64,000 nucleotides of DNA, taken from NCBI GenBank assembly GCA_963422705.1, contig OY730443.1, forward strand, positions 1,426,001 through 1,490,000, given 5' to 3'. This document shows positions 26,623 through 33,104 of this stretch, piece by piece. The first letter of the stretch is position 1; the number at the start of each line of letters is the position of its first letter. The notes beneath the pieces were generated by a model. The model saw only the letters and a list, made by a program, of their open reading frames with translations. It was not told where the DNA came from and did no database searches. The position numbers and the translations under genes are program-made. This DNA is from G963422705 sp963422705 (GTDB lineage Bacteria > Poribacteria > WGA-4E > WGA-3G).

Positions 26623-27421
26623 TTAGGTAACGGCTATCCCTGCCCGCAATATGTTTCGCGCAGCGTTGATGTCTCTGTCGTGGTGTGAACCACAGTCGGG
26701 ACAGGTCCACTGCCTGTCCTTCACTGTGAGATTTTCGTTATGATATCCACAATCACGACAAGGTGATGAGAGTCCGACGTCTGCCCCAACGCTTTCACCT
26801 GTTGTCGGCAGCGGTAAAAAATCGGTGTAATCCGTTATTATGTAAAGCTAATAGTCGCCACAATTATCACGTTTGATTGTGATACACCTGAGTTTTCCAT
26901 GCCACGGGCGGTGCTTATGAAACGTATATGGCACTTTATCAAACTGCCACTTACACGTATGAGGATTCCAGTTACGGAAAGTCAGCGTGATACGATGCTC
27001 AAACAAGCACCACCCCGCGTGTCCGGGAAAGGTGATGGATTTGAACTGATGACGTTTTTTGATTTTCGGTCTGCCACCAAGTTTATTGAAAAAACGCAGA
27101 TATGCTCTATCAATGCGTTTCAGTTCCTCTTGAATTGCTTGGCTCGGCAATGCCTTCCAATGTGGATGCGTGGTTGGGGAGATAGGTAGAATATCGTATC
27201 CTTTGGATACGATGTTTCTACCATTTACTCCCCAACTTCGTTCGCTTCAACTCGGTGAGGTGGGCACAAGATGCATGATAGTTCGCATACGGCAAACCAG
27301 CTTTATACCGGTGACGCTGCCACTTATGGAAATACACATGCACCTGCCACATATCGTCAAGCAGGTTGCCAAGACGTATCGTATTCGATTGATTGCCAAT
27401 TTTATATTGATAGGTTTTCAT
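26623..27421 (-). pseudogene. tnpB: tnpB of element 2, with a 64-bp insert and an internal deletion
   Basis: The N-terminus MKTYQYKIGNQSNTIRLGNL runs to HLTELKRT, where a 64-bp palindrome interrupts it; taking that out joins ELKRTN to THPHWKALPSQAIQEELKRI in frame. The frame later stops after CGDY, recovers GESVGADVGL (the RuvC-I motif), and passes at once into the zinc ribbon CRDCGYHNENLTVKDRQWTC and the last RuvC motif DINAARNILRAG. Most of the RuvC domain, about 150 residues, is thus deleted. This is a dead copy of a TnpB subfamily different from elements 1 and 3. Confidence 0.8.
27173..27236. repeat. 64-bp palindromic repeat, copy 2, inside tnpB
   Basis: GTTGGGGAG at one end and CTCCCCAAC at the other, with an inner imperfect stem GGTAGAA...TTCTACC around GTATCC-TTT-GGATAC. 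Removing exactly 64 bp rejoins the interrupted tnpB frame. Confidence 0.85.
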
Positions 27422-27519
27422 GGGATATCGTGTATCGCGTCTTTAACCTGCAATCAATTCTTGTTAGGGACAGACACGCCTCGCAGCGGGCTTGATTGTG
27501 TCCCTAACGCGATAGTATC

Positions 27520-27548
27520 ATCATACCACACTTTGACGGCAGTGTCAA
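27520..27548 (-). promoter_or_regulatory. Promoter in the left end of element 2
   Basis: TTGACA (27543-27548), 17-bp spacer, TATGAT (27520-27525) on the minus strand, upstream of the tnpB remnant. Confidence 0.55.
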
Positions 27549-27625
27549 TTTTATTTCACAGGGATTACACCTTTAGCGGGCTTATATCCCAAAGCCAAAG
27601 CGTTCGGCAAAACAAACGAATGCCC

Positions 27626-27826
27626 GTAATTGATTAATCCGACATACGGCGGACTGGTGAAAATTCCTTTAATCCGCTGGGTTTCAGCCAATTTCGCGAA
27701 TTGAGGTTCTTCATACTTTAGCCTGGCGAAAAGATTAATTGTCCGTGAATCTCCTGTCAAACAGTACTGAAAAGTATCAGTTTTTAACCGACTGAACGTG
27801 CTCCACCGTTGAATGCTATCCTTGGT
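27626..27826 (-). pseudogene. DNA methyltransferase gene, segment 2 (motif IV)
   Basis: Sixty-seven codons between elements 2 and 3. The segment opens with TKDSIQRWSTFSRLKTD and contains GIFTSPPYVGLINY, the methyltransferase catalytic motif IV (SPPY, typical of N4-cytosine and related N-methylases). It is bounded on both sides by element ends and has an integral number of codons, so it fits the neighbouring segments without a frame change. Confidence 0.88.
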
Positions 27827-27997
27827 TTGACATACTCACCCCGCTAAAGCAAGGGTGATTCTTTTGTTCCTTTTAGGAACATTCCCCGTGTTTAAGACGA
27901 GGCAACAGGGACTTCCAAGCGAAAGCCCAAGGGCGGTGTCATCCGGGGAGAACCCATTTCCGCCACTACGGGGACACCGATAGAACGGTATACGGTT

Positions 27998-28798
27998 CTA
28001 ACCGAAGTGCCCCAGATACTTTTCTCGGATATTCATCGCACCGACACCGTCGCGGTGATATTTGAAACCACATTTACAGCTATAGTTGCGATTCTTAGTT
28101 TTTTTTCGGTTGCCACATTTCGGGCAAGTTTGAGAGGTATAGGATTCGTCAATGACTTTGACTTTGATACCTAACGCTTTCGCTTTGTAGGTTATCAATG
28201 CGGTAATCTTACCAAAAGCCCACTGGTGGAGTTTCTGGTTCGTCTTTTTTCCGTAGTCTCTGTTGTTTCGGATACCTGTGAGGGCGCCGAGTATGATTGT
28301 GCCAATCCCTTTTGCTTGGCAGTATTTGACGAACTTAGTCGTCTGTTTGTGGCGTGCGTCTTTGATTTGGTTATCAATCTTTCTAAGACGCTTCCACTTC
28401 CGACGTGTGAGTCTCCACCAGCGTTTGGAATGGCGTTTACACCGATGCATCGTCAGACTGATTTCGGCAATCACTTTGTTTCTATAGCGGTATAGTGAGC
28501 GGATATACCGTCCATTGTAGATATGTGTGTCTTCACCGTCGTGAGAGACAATCGGGTGTATTTCGCCGATATCAACGCCGACAACAAGGCTACCTGTTTC
28601 AAGCGTAGGGCGAAACCGCCGTTTCGGTGTTTCGGTGTGATACAAATACGAAAAATGGAGTGTCCAGTGTCCGTAGTTATCGCACAAATCAATCGTTGCG
28701 ATATGTTCTGCTTTAGACATATCAAAGGTATTGGGCAAGTGTTTGGGTAGCGTAGGGCGAAACCGCCGTTTCGCGGTAGAAACTTGGCATTTAGACAC
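27998..28798 (-). CDS. tnpB: N-terminally deleted TnpB of element 3 with two palindromic inserts
   Basis: An open frame of 266 residues. The first RuvC motif VVGVDIGEIHPIV and the zinc ribbon CPKCGNRKKTKNRNYSCKC are kept, as is HRDGVGAMNI with the last Asp. The second motif reads TIILGALTGIR where element 1 has VIGDIKHMR, so the acidic residue is replaced by Ala. About 130 residues of the N-terminal recognition domain are absent compared with element 1. Two 24-bp inserts each encode KRRFRPTL, one at the N-terminal deletion joint and one just before RuvC-I. Nuclease activity is unlikely. Confidence 0.8.
   Translation of the reverse strand: MSKCQVSTAKRRFRPTLPKHLPNTFDMSKAEHIATIDLCDNYGHWTLHFSYLYHTETPKRRFRPTLETGSLVVGVDIGEIHPIVSHDGEDTHIYNGRYIRSLYRYRNKVIAEISLTMHRCKRHSKRWWRLTRRKWKRLRKIDNQIKDARHKQTTKFVKYCQAKGIGTIILGALTGIRNNRDYGKKTNQKLHQWAFGKITALITYKAKALGIKVKVIDESYTSQTCPKCGNRKKTKNRNYSCKCGFKYHRDGVGAMNIREKYLGHFG
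28603..28626. repeat. 24-bp palindromic insert, copy 2
   Basis: GCGTAGGG followed by CGAAAC-CGCC-GTTTCG; identical to copy 3. Read on the minus strand it adds KRRFRPTL in frame to TnpB. Confidence 0.85.
28750..28773. repeat. 24-bp palindromic insert, copy 3
   Basis: Identical to copy 2 over 24 bp and in the same reading frame, at the joint where the TnpB N-terminal domain is missing. Confidence 0.85.
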
Positions 28799-29204
28799 CT
28801 TTCTGGTTTTCTACATATTGCTTGAGAACTTGTCGTGTTACACTCCCTGTAGACGCTACAAAATAGGAACGTGTCCATAAGTTCGGCAGTCTTGATTTTA
28901 GGTGCGGAAACGCCTTACGAAGAACTTTAGCCGTCATTCCTTTTAGTTTGCCAATCATGACACCAACGGCTAAAGTTGGAGGAATGCTAATCAACAAATG
29001 TATGTCTTCTGTCATTGTCTCTAAAGCACGAACCTTAAATCCGTGTTTTTCTTCTGATGCTATTACAAGTTCTTTGAATCGTTCTTGAATTTCAGAAGAC
29101 AAGACACTTCTTCTGTATTTTGTACACCAAATGATATGGTACTCACAGGCGTATGTAGCAGCCCGCGTCGTTTGATATGTTAAAATCGGTGTTTCTATTT
29201 TCAT
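28791..29204 (-). CDS. tnpA: IS200-type Y1 transposase TnpA with an altered HUH motif
   Basis: A complete 137-residue frame with the fold landmarks YACEYHIIWCTKYRRSVL, PHLKSRLPNLWTRSYFVAST and the catalytic Y130 in VLKQYVENQ. The metal-binding motif, H-V-H in most relatives and in element 1, reads D67-I-H69 (TEDIHLLISIPP). Losing one of the two His ligands should impair or abolish cleavage. It is preceded by a good promoter. TnpA would cut and rejoin the element ends as single strands at replication forks. Confidence 0.9.
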   Translation of the reverse strand: MKIETPILTYQTTRAATYACEYHIIWCTKYRRSVLSSEIQERFKELVIASEEKHGFKVRALETMTEDIHLLISIPPTLAVGVMIGKLKGMTAKVLRKAFPHLKSRLPNLWTRSYFVASTGSVTRQVLKQYVENQKGV

Positions 29205-29237
29205 TCTAAACCCTTTTGTGTGTTAGATTATACATAT

Positions 29238-29266
29238 ATTATACCACAAAAATGTTAGAATGTCCA
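29238..29266 (-). promoter_or_regulatory. Promoter of tnpA in element 3
   Basis: TGGACA (29261-29266), 17-bp spacer, perfect TATAAT (29238-29243) with an extended -10 TGG, on the minus strand 34 bp before tnpA. Confidence 0.7.
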
Positions 29267-29353
29267 CTCTTTTTTCAATATATCCCCTTGTTCTAATTCA
29301 ATAGGGCGGTGTCTACATCCCCCAGCTAAAGCAAGGGGGGGACACCGAAGAAT

Positions 29354-30427
29354 TTGATAACGTTCCCACCATTGTAAAATAGAGAAGAGCGGTTTGCAGA
29401 TTTTCCCATGTTTTCGGCAATAATAGGTTGTGGTTACCGGTTCTCGCAGCGTCCCTAAATCGGCGTGTGTTGTCGCTCTGCAGGAACGGATTGTTCTGCT
29501 TAGGATTAACAGCAAGGCATTTTGCGTTGCGGTATTTTGGACGTTATTAATCAGCCTGTGAACGAAGTCTATCTCCGCCTTGACTCCCGGGAGGTACCAC
29601 TGGCTCAGAAAGCTTTCAGAATCAGGTGGCATCTGTAAATCAATATCGTATTCTACGATGAGTTCGTGGTATGTCTTTAGAAATACGTTGTCCTTTTCAG
29701 CGCCGTACTGTTTCTGATTGATTTCACCGTTCTTGACGTCGCGTTTGAATGAGGCAGAAAAAAATTGGCTGTTGAAGCGCGCAAGTTTTTCCACAAGTTT
29801 TGCTTGAAAATCAAGAATCTGTGTGCGGTAGACAAGGTGTTTCAGCGCCTCGGTGATTTTTCTACTTTCCTCCAACAACTCGATGACATCATACGTAGTG
29901 CCCTTCGCATTACTCATGAAAGCGTTAAATGTGGAAATATCAATACCGATTGCGTGCATGCCGAGTTCGTTCGCTTGGATGAGGGTTGTACCACTCCCAC
30001 AAAACGGGTCCAACACGATGTCGCCCTGCTGAAAGCAGCCCTCCGCCTTGGCGTCGTCTCTCTGTGCAGTCAAAAAGTATTCTACCAGTTGTGGGATGAA
30101 TTTGCCTTTATAGGGATGCAGGCGATGCACATGCTTGGTAGTTTCCGCTTCCTTTACTTCTTCAAAAGAGAGCTGCCAGTTCAGTTCAGTTCCAAGCTGT
30201 TTTTTCCAGGTGGCTTCCCTCCCCTTGAGGGCGGCTGCGTAGTGGGCAGCGAGGCTATCCTTAGAAACGAGGGTTATCCCGTTATTGCTAACAGTTTCAA
30301 TCCGTCCGTACTGAATCAGATAGGAGATATTTGAAAGCGTCACCACTTTATTGAGGTTCTTTGATGCCCATACACTTGCCTGTTTGAGTGTGAGTAGCGT
30401 TGGCGTTTTTTTCTGCTCTCCCGTCAT
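29354..30427 (-). pseudogene. DNA methyltransferase gene, segment 1 (N-terminus, motif I)
   Basis: 358 codons. Residues 10-60 look like a helix-turn-helix DNA-binding part (LTLKQASVWASKNLNKVVTL). The SAM-binding motif is GDIVLDPFCGSGTTLIQANE, followed by HAIGIDISTFNAFMSN. It ends ILQWWERYQ at element 3. With the segments at 27626-27826 and 26096-26431 it forms a 1611-bp frame, 536 residues, with no stop and no shift. Motif I precedes motif IV, and SPPY suggests N4-cytosine methylation. This would be the modification half of a type II system. The frame continues by chance for 33 codons into element 3. Confidence 0.9.
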
Positions 30428-30491
30428 GAGCGTTTCCTCTCCAACCGAAGTGATTTTGTATCTGGGCTATTCCGATATCTTCTAAGTCGAC

Positions 30492-30917
30492 TTAATTGGT
30501 AGCGAGTGGTTCCACTTTCTGAATCGTTACCGGACTATGGTTTTTGAGTTTCAATGTTTCGGCGATGTTTCCTCTGTTAATCGCAATTTTGAACCGGCCT
30601 GAGGAGGTGGAAAATCGCCCTAAGTAGTCGCCCACAGGGACATCGCTATAGTTTTGAACGAATTTAATCAAGATTGTTTCGCCTGTTTCGAACGTTGCTT
30701 CAAGCGTATCCCCGATTTGCCAACCGTGTTCTGTGAATGTATCGCTGAGGATGTCTGTGACGGCGTTACCATGTTCATCAATTTCGGTAATCGTTGCCGA
30801 GAACTGCGCGATTTGCCCAGGTTGTGGTTTAGCGTTTTTCGCACTGCAGGCGTTGAGCATGAGTGATATGATGATAAGACAACAAGCGAGTAGATAGCAC
30901 GGGCGAGCCGATGTCAT
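30492..30917 (-). CDS. Lipoprotein with a SAM-hydroxide-adenosyltransferase C-domain-like fold
   Basis: A 141-residue protein. The signal peptide ends in a lipobox, ISLMLNACSAKN, so the mature protein should be lipid-anchored outside the cytoplasm. The rest, with ATITEIDEHGNAVTDILSD, FVQNYSDVPVGDYLGRFSTS and FKIAINRGNIAETLKLK, resembles the C-terminal beta domain of the DUF62 family (SAM hydroxide adenosyltransferase and halogenases), where a D-x-x-GN segment and a NxGNxA segment occur in this order. The N-terminal catalytic domain of that family is absent. The match is from memory and could be wrong; function unknown. Confidence 0.6.
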   Translation of the reverse strand: MTSARPCYLLACCLIIISLMLNACSAKNAKPQPGQIAQFSATITEIDEHGNAVTDILSDTFTEHGWQIGDTLEATFETGETILIKFVQNYSDVPVGDYLGRFSTSSGRFKIAINRGNIAETLKLKNHSPVTIQKVEPLATN

Positions 30918-30993
30918 AACGGTTTCTCCGTAGCGAAAGATTGTTTATTTGAAAGTATAACAAAAAAGCGGGAGGCTGTCAAGAATTTTTCAA

Positions 30994-31022
30994 TTGACAA
31001 ACTGCGCGGTTTTGTGTAGCAT
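30994..31022 (+). promoter_or_regulatory. Promoter of the M20 peptidase gene, predicted leaderless
   Basis: TTGACA (30994-30999), 17-bp spacer and TAGCAT (31017-31022). The ATG follows only eight bases after the -10, so transcription should start at or next to it. No Shine-Dalgarno sequence is visible. Confidence 0.55.
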
Positions 31023-31030
31023 AAAAGATT

Positions 31031-32155
31031 ATGGATGCAAAAGAATTGACTAAGACACTGATTGGGTACAATACAGTGAGCGTGAGAAGCAATGTTGCTG
31101 TGATGGACTTTCTGACAGAAACGTTGGAAGATGTCGGTTGTGACGTTGAAAGAGTTGAATATACAGACACAGCGGGTGTCCTGAAAGTAAATCTGATTGG
31201 GCGGAAAGGGGATGGCGCCGGCGAAGGTGGATTCGCGTTTTTAGGGCATATAGACACCGTCCCCGCCATCGGCTGGGCAACAGCGCCGTTTGAGGCACGG
31301 ATTGCCGATGGCAAGATGTACGGACGCGGCAGCTGTGATATGAAAGGCAGCGTTGCCTGTATGATAGAAAGTGTGTCCCGTTATTCCGCAACGGATTTAA
31401 CGGCACCGTTGTATGTGGTTATCACAGCTGATGAAGAGGTAGGTTACCTCGGCGCAAGCGCGGTTGTCGAAAAATCCGGTATGTTTAAAGAAGATGGATT
31501 CCCCCAATACGGTGTTGTGGGTGAACCGACAGAACTACACGCTGTCTACGGACACAAAGGTGTTTGCCGTTTTCGTGTTACGGCTCACGGTTCCGCGGCG
31601 CATAGTAGTACCGGTACAGGCGAAAATGCTAACCTGAAGTTAATCCCGTTTCTGGTAGAGATGCGAGAGATTTATCACGAACTGACAACGAATCCGCGGT
31701 ATTTCAATACCGAATTTTCCCCACCGTTTACAGATTGGAATATCACGATGAGTGACGGTGAATGTGCAGCAAATATCACGCCACCGTTAAGTGTTTGTCA
31801 TATTAGCTATCGCCCGATGCCGGGGGATGATACCGAAGTCTGGGTGAACCGCGCGCGAACAGCCGCCGATAGGCATGGACTGGAATTTAAGATGTTAATT
31901 AATGGCGCCCCCGTTCGCACGTCTCCGGATGCCACTATCATCGAAGCAGCCCTTGAAATTACTGGCGAGGCGTCACCTCAAACGGTTGCCTACGGCACAG
32001 ATGCAACCGTCTTCGCTCAATACATGCAAACGGTGGTTATCGGACCGGGTAGCATTCTGCAAGCACATACGGTGGATGAGTGGATGGCATTAGAACAGTT
32101 TGACAAGGGCGTCTCGATTTTTAGCCAGTTTGTCGACAGGTTTTGCGTGGGTTAG
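31031..32155 (+). CDS. M20-family metallopeptidase/deacylase (ArgE/DapE type)
   Basis: A 374-residue di-zinc hydrolase. LGHIDTVPA has the first metal ligand, MYGRGSCDMKGSVACMIES the bridging Asp, VITADEEVGYLGA the catalytic Glu pair and YGVVGEPTELHAVYGHKG a further ligand; the dimerisation domain begins FRVTAHGSAAHSSTGTGENA. Family members remove acyl groups from acetylornithine or succinyl-diaminopimelate, or cleave dipeptides, so the exact substrate is open. The gene ends 35 bp inside the convergent moaE gene. Confidence 0.88.
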   Translation: MDAKELTKTLIGYNTVSVRSNVAVMDFLTETLEDVGCDVERVEYTDTAGVLKVNLIGRKGDGAGEGGFAFLGHIDTVPAIGWATAPFEARIADGKMYGRGSCDMKGSVACMIESVSRYSATDLTAPLYVVITADEEVGYLGASAVVEKSGMFKEDGFPQYGVVGEPTELHAVYGHKGVCRFRVTAHGSAAHSSTGTGENANLKLIPFLVEMREIYHELTTNPRYFNTEFSPPFTDWNITMSDGECAANITPPLSVCHISYRPMPGDDTEVWVNRARTAADRHGLEFKMLINGAPVRTSPDATIIEAALEITGEASPQTVAYGTDATVFAQYMQTVVIGPGSILQAHTVDEWMALEQFDKGVSIFSQFVDRFCVG

Positions 32156-32579
32156 TGAAGAAAACCGGGTCCGGTTTGACCCAATCGGTTCCCCCGTCTA
32201 CCCAGACTTCACGCTTCCAGATAGGTACAATCTGCTTGAGGCGTTCCATGGCGTATTGACATGCTTCAAACGCATCTTTTCGATGCGGTGCAGTGACTGC
32301 GACGGCAACGCTTACCTCCCCGACGCTGAGTTTACCGATGCGGTGAATCATAGCGACGCGGATGTCTTTGCCCCATTTTTGGATGGCTTCCTTGGCAATT
32401 TCCCCCATCTTCTTTTCTGCCATGGGCGGGTACGCCTCATATTCAAGGCTGGCAACGGCTCTGCCATCGGTGTTGTTACGGACGGTACCGAGGAACAACA
32501 CGACTGCGCCCGCATCCGCTGCTTCTACTGCTGCTTGAACTTCTGCACCGGTAATCACTTCCGACGTAATTTTAAACAT
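32121..32579 (-). CDS. moaE: Molybdopterin synthase catalytic subunit
   Basis: MoaE, with two MoaD subunits, inserts dithiolene sulfur into precursor Z to make molybdopterin. The 152-residue protein shows VVLFLGTVRNNTDGRAVASL, EYEAYPPMAEKKM, VAMIHRIGKLSVGEVSVAVA and the conserved KREVWVDGGTDWV end. Length is normal. Its start overlaps the last bases of moaD (ATGTTTAA), which indicates translational coupling. It overlaps the M20 gene tail to tail. No other molybdenum cofactor gene is in the window. Confidence 0.93.
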   Translation of the reverse strand: MFKITSEVITGAEVQAAVEAADAGAVVLFLGTVRNNTDGRAVASLEYEAYPPMAEKKMGEIAKEAIQKWGKDIRVAMIHRIGKLSVGEVSVAVAVTAPHRKDAFEACQYAMERLKQIVPIWKREVWVDGGTDWVKPDPVFFTNPRKTCRQTG

Positions 32580-32826
32580 CCCGTCCCCCCGTTACCGGCG
32601 GTATCAAGGCAACTTCATCGCCATCCGCAAGTTCGCTGTTTTCGGTAGCATATTCCCAATTAACAGACATTTGCATGACTTCGTAAAACTCAGCGATTTC
32701 GGGCCATTCTTCTTCAAGACGTTCTAGAATGGTTTTGACGGTTGCCCCTTCCGGCAATTCCATTTCTTCTTCCGTTCTGTCTAACATCTCATGACAGACA
32801 GCAAAATATTTGACTGTAACGTTCAT
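32572..32826 (-). CDS. moaD: Molybdopterin synthase sulfur-carrier subunit with extended C-terminus
   Basis: An 84-residue ubiquitin-fold protein: MNVTVKYFAVCHEMLDRTEE is the first strand region and ADGDEVALIPPVTGG the typical end. In MoaD the Gly-Gly must be the C-terminus, since it is adenylated and converted to a thiocarboxylate that donates sulfur. Here G80-G81 is followed by R82-D83-V84 before TAA. Either a protease trims three residues, as known for some other sulfur carriers, or the extension reflects a recent stop change. AAGGAG precedes the ATG. An extended -10 (TGG-TATACT, 32858-32863) lies upstream. Confidence 0.9.
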   Translation of the reverse strand: MNVTVKYFAVCHEMLDRTEEEMELPEGATVKTILERLEEEWPEIAEFYEVMQMSVNWEYATENSELADGDEVALIPPVTGGRDV

Positions 32827-32894
32827 CGCGTGCTCCTTTGCCAGTAGATTAACTTAAAGTATACCACAGCATGCGTTAAAATTTAAATTCAATG

Positions 32895-32923
32895 TTGATT
32901 TTTATCGGCTGATAGGGTAAAAT
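32895..32923 (+). promoter_or_regulatory. Putative promoter for the lipoprotein-folB gene group
   Basis: TTGATT (32895-32900), 17-bp spacer, TAAAAT (32918-32923). It lies about 180 bp before the lipoprotein start. Confidence 0.35.
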
Positions 32924-33104
32924 AAGGGAAATTTAAGTAAGTTGGAAAATCGCCTCAAGTGATAAGAGGATGTCGATGCGGCAATTTTTCTGGAAGGGCG
33001 GCATCGTTCGGTGGGTTAAATATGATATTGGAAATGACTATAGGCTAACCTGAATTCAAAGTCAGTTTTTTGAGGTAAGGTTAATTTAGAAGGGGAGAAG
33101 ACGT

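Larger units (their letters stand above)
26432..27625 (-). mobile_element. IS200/IS605-type element, tnpB-only and internally deleted (element 2)
   Basis: About 1.19 kb, inserted in the methyltransferase gene directly after TTAC; the left end begins GGGCATTCG like element 0 and the right end finishes GCTATCAC. TTAC as left-end target is known for IS605/IS608. Inside are a tnpB remnant, a 10+10 inverted repeat GTTAGGGACA/TGTCCCTAAC (27463-27508) and two 64-bp palindromes. Exact removal restores the host frame. Confidence 0.8.
27827..29353 (-). mobile_element. IS200/IS605-type element with tnpA and shortened tnpB (element 3)
   Basis: About 1.53 kb, inserted in the methyltransferase gene after TATCAA. 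The left end has the hairpin CCCCCC-TTGCTTTAGC-TGGGGG; the right end has CACCC-CGCTAAAGCAA-GGGTG and finishes GTATGTCAA. TCAA as right-end cleavage site matches IS605/IS608 practice. tnpA is open but altered; tnpB lacks its N-terminal domain. Exact removal restores the host frame. Confidence 0.82.

Noticed and set aside
26096..26710. A 204-residue open frame spanning the element 2 boundary as one protein
   Set aside because: It is a chance fusion of out-of-frame element sequence with the methyltransferase C-terminus; only 26096-26431 is host coding sequence.
29255..29353. C-terminal 33 codons of the methyltransferase N-terminal frame as real protein
   Set aside because: They read through the left-end hairpin of element 3 and do not fit the family.
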